Source: Dactylosporangium sucinum | GTDB taxonomy: Bacteria > Actinomycetota > Actinomycetes > Mycobacteriales > Micromonosporaceae | Direction of reading: 5' to 3' | Assembly (NCBI RefSeq): GCF_014647515.1 | Contig: NZ_BMPI01000012.1 | Coordinates: 147,546-211,545, forward strand | DNA: 64,000 nucleotides | Shown here: one piece after another, positions 44,570-53,768 of the stretch | Position numbering within the stretch: the stretch's first letter is position 1 | Layout: the number at the start of each line of letters is the position of its first letter | Position numbers and translations under genes: made by a program | Notes under the pieces: model-generated | What the model saw: the letters and a program-made list of their open reading frames with translations, nothing else | Databases searched by the model: none | What the model was told of the DNA's origin: nothing

Positions 44570-45871
44570 TTGCGTCGTATCACCGTCCTTGCCGCCGCGA
44601 CGCTCGTCCTGGCGGCCTGCACGCCGGGGACCAAGGAGAAACCGATCGCCGACCCCGGCGCGGACGTCTCCGGCACCGTCGAGTTCTGGCACTTCTTCAC
44701 CGACCGCGAGGCCGAGGCGATCGACGCCGTCGTCGCGGACTTCCAGGCCGCCCACCCGAAGATCAAGGTCGTGGTGAAGTCCGGCCAGGACGACTCCAAG
44801 ATGACCCAGGCGATCGGCGGTGGCCAGGGCCCCGACGTCGGGCTGTCCTACTCCACCGACATCGTCGGCCAGTTCTGCGCCAGCGGGGCGTGGCTCGACC
44901 TCAACCAGTACATCGCCCGGGACAAGGTGCCGATGGACGCCTTCCCGCAGACCGTCAAGCAGTACACGGAGTACAAGGGCAAGCGGTGCTCGATGCCGGT
45001 GCTCGCCGACGCGTACGGCCTCTACTACAACAAGAAGCTCTTCGCCGAGGCCGGCATCGCCGGCCCGCCGAAGACCCTGGAGGAGTTCGCCGAGGACGCG
45101 AAGAAGCTGACCAAGCGCGGCCCGGACGGCAGCATCCAGACGGCCGGGTTCCTGCCCCTGTTCGGCTTCTACGAGAACACCCCGTCGCACCTCGGCCCGA
45201 TGGTCGGCGCGCAGTGGCTCAAGGGCGACGGCTCGTCGGCGATCGGCACCGACCAGGGCTGGCCGCAGCTGCTGCGGTGGCAGAAGGAGCTCGTCGACTG
45301 GTTCGGCTACGACAAGCTCGAGGCGTTCCGCGCGTCGCTCGGCGACGAGTACTCCGACGCCAACGCCTTCCAGAAGGGCCAGGTCGCGATGGCGATCGAC
45401 GGCGAGTACCGCATCGCGTTCGCCAAGGACCAGGCGCCGGACCTGCAGTTCGGGGTCGCCCCGATGCCGACGTCCACCGCCGAGCGCTACGGCGCCGGAT
45501 ACGTCACAGGCAACGTCGTCGGCATCTCCCGTACCGCCAAGAATCCCGAGGCGGCGTGGGAGCTCATCAGGTATCTCACCACCGACACCAAGGCGATCGT
45601 CAAGCTGTCCAACAGCTTGAAGAACATCCCGTCCACGAAGGACGCGCTCGCCTCGCCCGACCTGAAGATGGACGCCGAGTTCAAGACGTTCGTCGACATC
45701 TTCAACCACCCGAAGACCACCACAACGCCGCCGTCCTCGGCCGGGCCGGCCTACCAGGAGACGTTCCAGACGTTCTGCGACGGCTGGCAGAGCGGTGGCG
45801 CGGCCGACCTGAACGCCGGACTCGCGGGCGTCGACAAGCAGGTCAACTCGCTGCTGCAACTGGGCGGGTAG
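44570..45871 (+). CDS. ABC oligosaccharide-binding lipoprotein (CsnE-like)
   Basis: 433 residues. The short signal peptide ends in lipobox LAAC (Cys 17). The family 1 solute-binding core contains VEFWHFFTDREAEAIDAVVADFQAAHPKIKV, YGLYYNKKLFAEAGI and GQVAMAIDGEYRI. It starts at TTG with AGGAGG 6 bases upstream and follows the ROK gene by 9 bases. By synteny it captures chitosan or chitin oligosaccharides for the two permeases encoded next. Confidence 0.94.
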   Translation: MRRITVLAAATLVLAACTPGTKEKPIADPGADVSGTVEFWHFFTDREAEAIDAVVADFQAAHPKIKVVVKSGQDDSKMTQAIGGGQGPDVGLSYSTDIVGQFCASGAWLDLNQYIARDKVPMDAFPQTVKQYTEYKGKRCSMPVLADAYGLYYNKKLFAEAGIAGPPKTLEEFAEDAKKLTKRGPDGSIQTAGFLPLFGFYENTPSHLGPMVGAQWLKGDGSSAIGTDQGWPQLLRWQKELVDWFGYDKLEAFRASLGDEYSDANAFQKGQVAMAIDGEYRIAFAKDQAPDLQFGVAPMPTSTAERYGAGYVTGNVVGISRTAKNPEAAWELIRYLTTDTKAIVKLSNSLKNIPSTKDALASPDLKMDAEFKTFVDIFNHPKTTTTPPSSAGPAYQETFQTFCDGWQSGGAADLNAGLAGVDKQVNSLLQLGG

Positions 45872-45872
45872 C

Positions 45873-46793
45873 GTGCATCCGAAGCTCCGTCACATGCTGA
45901 CCGTCGCCTCGTTCATGGCGCCGGCGACGGTCGGCATCGTGGTCTTCTTCCTGTATCCGCTGGGCTGCGCGGTCTACTTCTCCTTCACGAAGTTCGACCT
46001 GCTCTCCGTGCCGGAGTGGGTCGGGCTGCGCAACTACCGGCACCTGTTCGACGACGCGTTCCTCAACGTCGCGACGAAGAACACGCTCTGGTTCGTCGTC
46101 ATCATGGTGCCGGCGCGGATGCTCAGCGGGCTGGGCAGCGCGCTGCTGCTGACGACTTTGAAGCGCGGCAGCGGCGTGTACCGCACGATCTTCTACCTGC
46201 CCGCGCTCGCCCCGCCGGTAGCGGCCACCCTGGCGTTCGTCTATCTGCTCAAGCCCGGCGTGGGGCCGGTCAACACGCTGCTGGGGCACCTCGGCATCGA
46301 TGCTCCACTGTGGTTCAACTCGCCGGACTGGTCGAAGCCGTCGCTGGTCCTGCTGGGACTGTGGGGCGTCGGGGACGTCATGGTGCTGTACCTCGCCGCG
46401 CTCCTCGACGTGCCGGCCGCGCAGCACGAGGCGGCGGCGCTGGACGGCGCGAACGCGTGGCAGCGGTTCCGCCACGTGACGCTGCCGCACATCTCGCCCG
46501 TCGTCGTGTTCACCGCGGTCATCGGGGTCATCACGACGCTGCAGTACTTCACCCAGGCGGCCGTCGCGGCGTCGGCGGCGAGCGGCCAGGCGACGACCGG
46601 CGCCGGCATCTCCTCGACGTTCGGCTATCCGGAGGGGTCGACCTTCACGTACCCGCTGTGGCTGTACGTCGTCGGGTTCCGCTACGGCGCCCTCGGCTAC
46701 GCCAACGCCCTCGCCGTGGTGCTGTTCGTCGTCGCGTTCGCGGTGTCGCTGCTGTTGCTGCGCCGCACCATCAACCCGGAGCGTGCCTCGTGA
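45873..46793 (+). CDS. ABC sugar transporter permease, MalF-type (CsnF-like)
   Basis: 306 residues, six membrane helices. EAA loop: QHEAAALDGANAWQRFRHVTLPHI. The GTG start comes one base after the binding-protein stop. It pairs with the next gene; the shared ATPase must be encoded elsewhere. Confidence 0.94.
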   Translation: MHPKLRHMLTVASFMAPATVGIVVFFLYPLGCAVYFSFTKFDLLSVPEWVGLRNYRHLFDDAFLNVATKNTLWFVVIMVPARMLSGLGSALLLTTLKRGSGVYRTIFYLPALAPPVAATLAFVYLLKPGVGPVNTLLGHLGIDAPLWFNSPDWSKPSLVLLGLWGVGDVMVLYLAALLDVPAAQHEAAALDGANAWQRFRHVTLPHISPVVVFTAVIGVITTLQYFTQAAVAASAASGQATTGAGISSTFGYPEGSTFTYPLWLYVVGFRYGALGYANALAVVLFVVAFAVSLLLLRRTINPERAS

Positions 46794-47611
46794 ACCGGAC
46801 GCTGCTGTTCGTCGCCCGGCACAGCCTCGCGATCGCGTTGTGCGTCATGTTCGTCGCGCCGGTCGGCTTCCTGCTGCTGACCTCGTTCATGAGCGACTCG
46901 CAAGCGCTGACGTCATCGTACTGGCCGTCCTCGTGGCACCCGTCGAACTACGCCGAGGTCTTCGCGCGCACGCCGATGCCGCGGTACCTGCTCAACACGG
47001 TGCTGTACTCGCTCGTCGCCACGCTGTTCATGCTGCTGTCGAGCGTGCCGGCCGCCTACGCCCTGGCCAAGCTGCGCTGGCGCGGGCAGGGTACGGTGCT
47101 CGTCGTCATCGTCTGCATGATGATGATCCCGCCGCAGGTCACGACGATCCCGCTGTACCTCGTGTGGGCGAACGCGGGCCTCACCGGCACCCTCTGGCCG
47201 CTGGTGCTGCCGATGCTGTTCGGCGACGCGTTCTCCATCTTCCTGCTGCGCCAGTTCCTGCTCACCATCCCCGGCGAGTACCTCGACGCGGCCCGGGTCG
47301 ACGGCTGCGGCGAGTGGCGCACCCTGCTGCGGGTCGTGCTGCCGATGGCCCGCCCCGGGATCGCCGCCGCTGCGCTGTTCCAGTTCTTCTACGCCTGGAA
47401 CGACTACTACGGTCCCCTGCTGTACACCAGCGAGAACGAACACAACTGGACGCTCTCGCTGGGCCTCGCGTCCTTCCGGACCGTGCATCACGTGCAGTGG
47501 AACCTCGTCAGCGCGGCGACCATCTTGACCATGGTCCCTGTGGTCGTGCTGTTCTTCTTCGCCCAACGCGCCTTCGTGCAGGGCGTCACGCTGACGGGAG
47601 TCAAAGGTTGA
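46790..47611 (+). CDS. ABC sugar transporter permease, MalG-type (CsnG-like)
   Basis: 273 residues, six membrane helices, EAA loop EYLDAARVDGCGEWRTLLRVVLPM and the conserved FFYAWNDYYGPLLY near the end. GTG 46790 overlaps the previous stop by four bases. Confidence 0.94.
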   Translation: MNRTLLFVARHSLAIALCVMFVAPVGFLLLTSFMSDSQALTSSYWPSSWHPSNYAEVFARTPMPRYLLNTVLYSLVATLFMLLSSVPAAYALAKLRWRGQGTVLVVIVCMMMIPPQVTTIPLYLVWANAGLTGTLWPLVLPMLFGDAFSIFLLRQFLLTIPGEYLDAARVDGCGEWRTLLRVVLPMARPGIAAAALFQFFYAWNDYYGPLLYTSENEHNWTLSLGLASFRTVHHVQWNLVSAATILTMVPVVVLFFFAQRAFVQGVTLTGVKG

Positions 47612-48849
47612 AAATCGCCGTCGTCGGGGGCGGGTCGACGTACACCCCGGAACTCATCGACGGGTTCGCGCGGCTCGCCCCGTTCGTGTCGGAAATCGTG
47701 CTGCTGGACCCGGCCGCGGACCGGCTCGCGGCCGTCGGCGGCTTCGCGCAGCGACTGCTGGCGCACCACGGCAGCGCGGCGCGGCTGCGCTGGACGTCCG
47801 ATGTGGACGACGCGCTCGCCGGGGCGGCCATGGTCGTCGTCCAGTTGCGCGTCGGCGGGCAGGCGGCCCGGATCAGCGACGAGACGTTCCCGCTGATCTG
47901 CGACTGCGTCGGGCAGGAGACGACCGGCGCGGGCGGCCTGGCGAAGGCGCTGCGGACGGTGCCGGTCGTGCTCGACATCGCCCGCCGGGCCGACCCGGGC
48001 GCGTGGATCGTCAACTTCACCAACCCGGTCGGCATCGTCACCCGGGCGCTGCTCGACCACGGGCACCGCGCCGCGGGGCTGTGCAACGTCGCGATCGGCT
48101 TCCAGCGCCGCTGGGCCGCGGGACTCGGCGTCGAGCCGTCGGCGGTGACCCTCGACCACGTCGGCCTCAACCATCTCACCTGGGAGCGGGCGGCCTACGT
48201 CGACGGTGTCGACCGGCTGCCCGAGATCATGGACAAGCACCTCGACAACCTCGCCGCCGGGCTGCAGATCCCGGCCGAGGTCCTGGCGACGCTCGGCCAC
48301 GTGCCGTCGTACTACCTGCGGTACTTCTACAGTCACGACGCGGTCGTGGCCGAGCAACGGGGGCAACCGACCCGGGGGGCGCTCGTGGCGGACATCGAGC
48401 GGGAGCTGCTGGCGCTGTACGCCGACCCGTCGGTGGTCACGAAGCCCGAGCTGCTGGAGGGGCGGGGCGGGGCGTACTACTCGGAGGCGGCGGTCGGCCT
48501 GATCGCGTCGCTGCGGCACGACGACGGCGGCGTGCACGCGGTCGACGTGCGCAACAACGGCACCATGCCGTTCCTGCCCGACGAGGCGGTCATCGAGGTC
48601 ACCTGCCGGGTGGGTGCGGACGGCGCGACGCCGTTGCCGGTGGCGCCGCTGCGGCCGGAGCTGGCCGGGCTGGTCGGCGCCGTCGCCGCGTACGAGGAGC
48701 TGGCCGTCGAGGCGGCCGTGCGCGGCGGCCGGGAGCGGGTCTACGCCGCGCTCCTGGCGCACCCGCTGATCGGCCAGCACGACAGGGCCGCTCGGCTGAC
48801 CGACGAGCTGCTCGCCGCGAACCGCGACCACCTCGCGTGGCTGTCGTGA
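47608..48849 (+). CDS. GH4-family intracellular glycosidase (CsnH-like)
   Basis: 413 residues. NAD-binding GGGSTYTPELIDGF at the N-terminus, then NFTNPVGIVTRALL, CNVAIGFQRRW (metal-ligand Cys) and DHVGLNHLTW (metal-ligand His): the NAD+/Mn2+-dependent GH4 mechanism. It starts at TTG 47608, overlapping the permease stop. It should cleave the imported (perhaps phosphorylated) oligosaccharide; the kinase encoded next suggests that a phospho-sugar is made or used in the pathway. Confidence 0.94.
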   Translation: MKIAVVGGGSTYTPELIDGFARLAPFVSEIVLLDPAADRLAAVGGFAQRLLAHHGSAARLRWTSDVDDALAGAAMVVVQLRVGGQAARISDETFPLICDCVGQETTGAGGLAKALRTVPVVLDIARRADPGAWIVNFTNPVGIVTRALLDHGHRAAGLCNVAIGFQRRWAAGLGVEPSAVTLDHVGLNHLTWERAAYVDGVDRLPEIMDKHLDNLAAGLQIPAEVLATLGHVPSYYLRYFYSHDAVVAEQRGQPTRGALVADIERELLALYADPSVVTKPELLEGRGGAYYSEAAVGLIASLRHDDGGVHAVDVRNNGTMPFLPDEAVIEVTCRVGADGATPLPVAPLRPELAGLVGAVAAYEELAVEAAVRGGRERVYAALLAHPLIGQHDRAARLTDELLAANRDHLAWLS

Positions 48850-49883
48850 CGGCGACGAGGTCCCGTGCCGAAGCCGTCGGCCGGCCTGGGACGGGGCGCC
48901 TCTACGCCGCGGCCGACGGGGGCAACTCGAAGACCGACGTGGTGCTCGGCGACGCCGACGGCCGGATCCTGGCCCGGGTCACCGGGCCGACCACGTCCCC
49001 GCACGCCATCGGGCTGCCGGCCGCGCTGTCGCTGCTGGCCGAGCTGGTGGCGCGGGCCCGGGCCGAGGCCGCGGTCCCGCCGGGGCTGTCGCTGACCCAG
49101 CTGTCGGTGTACGTCGCCGGCGCCGACCTGCCGGTCGAGGTCGAACGCCTGAACCTGGAGGTGGGCCGGCTCGGCCTGGCCGAGCGGGTGAGCATCGACA
49201 ATGACCTGTTCGCCCTGCTGCGCTCCGGTACCGCGGACCCGGACGCGGTCGGCGTGGTCTGCGGCGCCGGGATCAACGCGGTCGGGCGTCGCGCCGACGG
49301 CGCGACCGCCCGCTTCCCCGCGCTCGGGCAGATCTCCGGCGACTGGGGCGGCGGCCACCACCTCGCCGCGCTGGCGCTCTACCACGCCGTGCGCGGCGAG
49401 GACGGCCGCGGGCCGGCGACGGCGCTCACCGACGCCGTCCGGGTCCACTTCGGACGGTCCACCGTGGAGGACGTGAGCGTCGCGCTGCACCTGGGTGAGA
49501 TACCGATGGAGCGGCTCGACGAGCTCTGCGAGGTGCTGTTCGCGGTGGCGGCGACCGGCGACGAGGTCGCCGCGCGAGTGGTGCGGCGGCTGGCGGCCGA
49601 GATCGAGGCGCTGGTCCGGGTGGCGGCGGGCCGGCTGGGGCTGCTCGACCGGCCGTACACGGTGGTGCTCGGCGGCGGGGTGCTCACCGCCCGGCACCCG
49701 CAGCTGCACGACGACCTGCGGGCACGGATTGCCGCCCTCTCGCCGGCGGCGGCGGTCACGGTGCTCACGGCCCCGCCGGTCGCCGGTGCCGCGCTCCTGG
49801 CACTCGACGCGCTGCACGGCGGGCACTGTCCGCCGGAGGTCGAGCAGGCCATCCGGTTCCACTACGGTGGAGTTGCGCTGTAG
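48846..49883 (+). CDS. BadF/BadG-type N-acetylglucosamine/glucosamine kinase (CsnK-like)
   Basis: 345 residues of the ASKHA fold: ADGGNSKTDVVLGDADG (phosphate-1 loop), VSIDNDLFALLRSG, VGVVCGAGINAVG (phosphate-2) and VVLGGGVLTARHP (adenosine motif). BcrAD/BadFG-type kinases of this size phosphorylate amino sugars. The GTG start overlaps the GH4 stop. Last gene of the operon, followed by a hairpin terminator. Confidence 0.9.
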   Translation: MTATRSRAEAVGRPGTGRLYAAADGGNSKTDVVLGDADGRILARVTGPTTSPHAIGLPAALSLLAELVARARAEAAVPPGLSLTQLSVYVAGADLPVEVERLNLEVGRLGLAERVSIDNDLFALLRSGTADPDAVGVVCGAGINAVGRRADGATARFPALGQISGDWGGGHHLAALALYHAVRGEDGRGPATALTDAVRVHFGRSTVEDVSVALHLGEIPMERLDELCEVLFAVAATGDEVAARVVRRLAAEIEALVRVAAGRLGLLDRPYTVVLGGGVLTARHPQLHDDLRARIAALSPAAAVTVLTAPPVAGAALLALDALHGGHCPPEVEQAIRFHYGGVAL

Positions 49884-49900
49884 CGGACACAGGGGGCCGC

Positions 49901-49928
49901 CCCCGCCGTCACCGCACCCTCGGCGGGG
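49901..49928 (+). terminator. Terminator of the ROK-led operon
   Basis: CCCCGCCG (49901-49908) pairs with CGGCGGGG (49921-49928) across a 12-base loop, 18 bases after the kinase stop. A smaller GGGGG-CCG-CCCCC hairpin overlaps its left arm. Confidence 0.6.
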
Positions 49929-50086
49929 ATCAGGCCCATTGGCCACCGGCGCGACGGTGGCGGCGGTCACCCACGCAGGATGTTGGGTAGCGGCCGCCGG
50001 GTGATGCCGGTGCCGACATTGTGGCCTGCGTGTGAGCCTGGTTTGAGGCGGGCCCGTGGTGTTCGGTGGCGCGGGAGAATCCGGTC

Positions 50087-50245
50087 ATGGATTACGATGA
50101 GGCTCTTGGAGCCGGATGTACCTGCCATTGGAGTCGCTGCACCGCGCGCATCGACCTGCTTGACGGCAGCCCCGTCGAAGATACCTGGCACGAGCTCGAC
50201 CTGCCCGACCCGAGTTGCCCGGTGCACCGTCGAGCGGAGGGCTGA
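50087..50245 (+). CDS. Small Cys-containing protein (52 residues), unknown function
   Basis: Starts MDYDEALGAGCTCHWSRC and ends DPSCPVHRRAEG, with cysteines at 11, 13, 18 and 44 plus histidines, which could form a small metal site. GGGAG lies about 9 bases before the ATG, and codon use has a normal G/C third position. It falls in the otherwise gene-free space after the chitosan operon. I do not recognise a family. Confidence 0.45.
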   Translation: MDYDEALGAGCTCHWSRCTARIDLLDGSPVEDTWHELDLPDPSCPVHRRAEG

Positions 50246-50435
50246 TCTCTGCATCGCCAGCCCGAGCCGTCGCCTTCGTCCCGCCGTCGCGGCTGTACGG
50301 CGGGACGCAGGCGGGCATCTGCTGCTGCGGTCGGGCCGGCGCGGCGGCTGCTGCGCTGCCGTGGGCGGCTGCTGGCCTCGACGCGTTGAACGGCCTGCCG
50401 GCGACGGCGGCTGACGTGTGGCTGTGCCGAAGACG

Positions 50436-51827
50436 CTACCTGAGCGGCGTGGTCGACGCTGCGGGCGTCGCCGTCGCGGCCACGGACGGTACGCCCGCCC
50501 CGGCGGCTTCCGGCCGTGCTGTGGCGATCGCTGGTTGCGCGGGCGCCTGGGCCGCGGGCCGGGGCGATGCGGCGGCCGCCAGCCGGCGGGCACGGGTGGC
50601 CAGTGCGACGACGACGGCCTCCAGCGGGCCGCGGCCCGTGGTGTACCGCACGGCGATTGCGATGAGCACCACGGCGATGAGCTGGACGAGCCAGCCGACT
50701 GTCGCGCTGTAGGTGTCGTAGTCGGAGTTGATGAACATGACGTGCGCGGCGTAGAAGGTCAGGGTCATGCTCCCGGCCGCGGCCAGCAACCCCAGCACGG
50801 CCGTGGTCAGGCGGCGCAGGCCCCGGACGTTCACGTGGCCGAGCAGCAGCATGAGGCCGAGCACGGCGACGGCGATCCCGGTGGTGCCCAGGATGTCGAA
50901 CTGGGTGCTGGTGTGCGGGGTGTCGATGGTCAGCCACCACCACGTCGACGACGGGGTGTAGCCGTTGCCGCCGAACGCGAGCAGTTCGTCGGTCTGCGCC
51001 ACGCTGAGCCCGCTGGCCGGTTGCGCGGCCCAGATGTGCGCCAGCCCGTACCGGTGCAGCAGGAAGGACGAGGCCGCCGCCGCGGCGACGGCAAGGACCG
51101 TGCCGCCGGCCAGCAGCACGGCCGCGACCTGAACCTTGGCCAGGTTCAGCCGGCCGATGACGATCCCGGCGCACATGTAGGCCAGCCAGGCCGGCGACGG
51201 GTAGAAGCCGGTGAGCGACAGCTCGGTGAGCATGCCGACCGGATCGTCGGCCAGGCGGGCGAACGTCGGGTTCGCCAGGCTGGGATCCGGCAGGTGCGGC
51301 AGCAGGACGTGGTTGGCGGCCGGCCCGGCGGTGGCCAGGGCCACGCCGATCACGGCTACGGCCCAGGCCGGCAGGAACACCAGCGGGATGGCCAGCAGGA
51401 ACACCACCGCGAGGTACGGCAGGATCACCGAGTTCAGCACCGTGTCGGAGCCGCTGAGGAACAGTCCGATCGTGCCGATCGCCAGTGCGCGGACGGCGAG
51501 CATCGCCACCGTGGGCCCGGCGTCGGCGCGGCGGACCGGCCGGCGGCCGGTCGCGAACGTGATGCCGACCCCGGCCAGCAGCGCGAACGCGGCCGCGGCC
51601 TTGCCGCTGAACGCGAGGTCCGACCAGGTTGGGCGGCCGGCCGCGTCGGCCTCGTACAGGGCGTGCAGGGTGATCATGCCGAGCAGGGACACACCCCGGG
51701 CGGCGTCGACCCCGACCAGCCGCGCCCGTTTCCGGGCCGGCTTTGCCGGTGGCGGCGGTGGAGTTCCGGCCGGACCGGCGGAGACCGGTTCCTGGGCCGC
51801 GAGCTGTGTCATGGCTGCATCACGCAT
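50436..51827 (-). CDS. Multi-pass acyltransferase-like membrane protein (DUF418/HGSNAT-like)
   Basis: 463 residues with about ten helices. KRARLVGVDAARGVSLLGMITLHALYEA at the first helix is the signature of DUF418/DUF1624 (heparan-alpha-glucosaminide acetyltransferase-like) proteins; GMITLHA carries the conserved His. The Pro- and Ala-rich N-terminal 35 and C-terminal 60 residues are low complexity. Probably moves an acyl group onto an extracytoplasmic substrate. ATG 51812 is an alternative start. Confidence 0.82.
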   Translation of the reverse strand: MRDAAMTQLAAQEPVSAGPAGTPPPPPAKPARKRARLVGVDAARGVSLLGMITLHALYEADAAGRPTWSDLAFSGKAAAAFALLAGVGITFATGRRPVRRADAGPTVAMLAVRALAIGTIGLFLSGSDTVLNSVILPYLAVVFLLAIPLVFLPAWAVAVIGVALATAGPAANHVLLPHLPDPSLANPTFARLADDPVGMLTELSLTGFYPSPAWLAYMCAGIVIGRLNLAKVQVAAVLLAGGTVLAVAAAAASSFLLHRYGLAHIWAAQPASGLSVAQTDELLAFGGNGYTPSSTWWWLTIDTPHTSTQFDILGTTGIAVAVLGLMLLLGHVNVRGLRRLTTAVLGLLAAAGSMTLTFYAAHVMFINSDYDTYSATVGWLVQLIAVVLIAIAVRYTTGRGPLEAVVVALATRARRLAAAASPRPAAQAPAQPAIATARPEAAGAGVPSVAATATPAASTTPLR

Positions 51828-52241
51828 TCACGAGTCGGGTCCGAGCCTGCGGCACGGTGACGCCCTGGTCGCGGACGCCGGGCAGGCCGACGAGGTCGTG
51901 CAGCTACCGATGCTGGCATTTCTCAGCCTGGGCCCGGGGCGGTTGGCGGAGATCTCTCACCACGAGATCACCCACCCGGCGAGGACGCCCTGACATCGCC
52001 TTCTGTGCCACGCTTCGACGGCACAGGGTCCTCACCCGCCGCCTCATCCGCCGGGACCGTTGCCGGCGCGGCGCGGCCCTCGACCGCGCCGCGGCGGCTC
52101 ATCACTCGACATCGGCGACCTGGTTGTCGAACAGCCCGCACGCCCGGCCGGCGGCCGCGGCGACGAGTGCGAGCAGCGGCCGAGGCGGGCGCGGACGTCG
52201 ACCGCTCCCGGGCCCGGCCGCAGCGTCTCGTCGAGACGTCA
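51828..52241. other. Interval without a recognised gene
   Basis: About 414 bases between the acyltransferase-like gene and the pseudokinase stop. A plus-strand frame from 51810 (ends 51993) encodes DALVADAGQADEVVQLPMLAFLSLGPGRLAEISHHEITHP, which looks protein-like but has no clear start and overlaps the neighbour; it may be a remnant. Nothing else recognisable. Confidence 0.35.
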
Positions 52242-53630
52242 CTACGGTTGTGGGGCGATTGTGCACGGCGTGCCGTTGAGCGTGAAGCTCGTGGGGATGT
52301 CGGCGGCGTGCTGACCGTCGATGCCGGCACCGACGTCGTTGATCGACGAGCCGGCCGGGAGATCGGCGTGGCCCGGCAGGCCGGCCACGGTCACCCGCTC
52401 GCCCTGCTGCTGCCAGGTGCCGTTCCAGCCGTCGCGAGTCTGCGAGCCCTCGCCGAGATCGAAGGACAGGACCCAGTGCCGCACGTCGGTCGCACCGGTG
52501 TTGACGATCGACAGCGAGACGTTCGCACCGTTGTCCCAGGTGTCCTTCACCCGGTAGGCGACACTGCACGACTGCGCCTGCGGTGCCTGCGTCCCGGCCG
52601 CCGGCGATGACGGGGCTGACGCTGACGCACCGGGCGCCGGGCCGGATCCGCCCGACGGTTCCGGACGGACCGACCACCGTGCCGCGGCGGGATCGCTGGG
52701 CAGCGCCGGGGCGAGGACCGCGGCGGCCACGACGACCCCGGCGACAGCAGCCACCGTCGCGGCCACCAACGCCGCGACGATGCGCCAGCCCGCACGACGC
52801 GGAGCCCGGGGCGTCACCTGAAGCTCGTCGGTGGCCTTCACGGTACGGGACTCGGCACCCGGCCACGGTGCGCTGCCGGCCGACGGGTCCCGCCGGTCGG
52901 CGACGCCCGCGCCCGCCCCGGCCAGCGCGGCAAGCCGCCGGGACACGGCCACCGCGGACGGGCGCGTGGCGGGCTCGGCGGCGACGCAGTCCTGGTAGAT
53001 CGCGGCGAGCTCCAACGGCATCCCCGGGATCACCGGCAGTGCCGCCGGCCCTGGGTCGTCGCGGAACAGTCCCGCCTTCCCGCGCGCCGGCGGCTCGCCG
53101 GTCAGCGTGGTGAACAGCAGGACGCCGAGGTCGTACACGTCGGCGGCCGGACCGCCGGCCTCGCGGGAAGCGCTGAGCGCGGCAATGCCGAAGCCGACCA
53201 CCTTGACGCCGGTCTCGGTGAGGATCACGGTCCGGGGTCCGATGCCGCGGTGCACCATGCGCCGCTCGTGCGCCGCCGACAGCGCCGCCGCGACGTACCC
53301 GCACACCTCGGCCGCCCTCCGCCACGGCAGGGGCCCGTGGACGAGCCGCGCGGCCAGGGAAACGCCGTCGAGGAGCTCCATGACGACGAACGGTTCGCCG
53401 TCGGCGACGCCGTAGTCGTAGACGGCGCTGACGTTGGGATGGTTCAGGAATGCGGCGGCCTGAACGCCGGCTCGCAGCCGTCCCTCGTCACGCAACCCGC
53501 CGGAGAGCACCTTGACGGCGACCCGCCGCCTGAGCACCTCGTCGTACGCGCGCCAGACCGGCGATGTACCGCCGTCGTCGACCATCTCAATCAGCCGGTA
53601 CCGACCGGACAACACCCTCGGGACGTGCAT
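52242..53630 (-). CDS. Membrane pseudokinase (Ser/Thr kinase fold) with extracellular CBM2 cellulose-binding domain
   Basis: 462 residues from ATG 53630. Residues 8-235 form a PknB-like kinase fold: a poor Gly loop (MVDDGGTSPVW), Lys40 in VAVKVL, but the catalytic loop reads HRGIGPRTVIL (127-137; HRD Asp replaced by Gly129, Lys by Gly131, Asn by Thr134) and DFG is GFG (146-148). A single membrane helix (283-306) and a Ser/Pro/Gly linker lead to a C-terminal CBM2-type domain (355-456) with paired Cys355/Cys456 and Trp residues (WDNGAN, HWVLSF, WNGTW). Predicted inactive kinase inside, carbohydrate binder outside. Confidence 0.88.
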   Translation of the reverse strand: MHVPRVLSGRYRLIEMVDDGGTSPVWRAYDEVLRRRVAVKVLSGGLRDEGRLRAGVQAAAFLNHPNVSAVYDYGVADGEPFVVMELLDGVSLAARLVHGPLPWRRAAEVCGYVAAALSAAHERRMVHRGIGPRTVILTETGVKVVGFGIAALSASREAGGPAADVYDLGVLLFTTLTGEPPARGKAGLFRDDPGPAALPVIPGMPLELAAIYQDCVAAEPATRPSAVAVSRRLAALAGAGAGVADRRDPSAGSAPWPGAESRTVKATDELQVTPRAPRRAGWRIVAALVAATVAAVAGVVVAAAVLAPALPSDPAAARWSVRPEPSGGSGPAPGASASAPSSPAAGTQAPQAQSCSVAYRVKDTWDNGANVSLSIVNTGATDVRHWVLSFDLGEGSQTRDGWNGTWQQQGERVTVAGLPGHADLPAGSSINDVGAGIDGQHAADIPTSFTLNGTPCTIAPQP

Positions 53631-53768
53631 CACCCGAAAAGTGTGCCACGTGGGTATCAGCACCTGTAACATGCGAAATGTCCATTTGCCAGCCCACCGT
53701 CCGCCCGGGCGCGCCTGCCGTGGCCACCGGACCGGACACGCGCCGGCGGCGCGTGCCCTGGCCGGTGC

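Noticed and set aside
51810..51993. 61-residue plus-strand frame overlapping the start of the acyltransferase-like gene
   Set aside because: Partly protein-like at its end, but no ribosome site, antisense overlap with a real gene start and no family recognised; kept only as a possible remnant.
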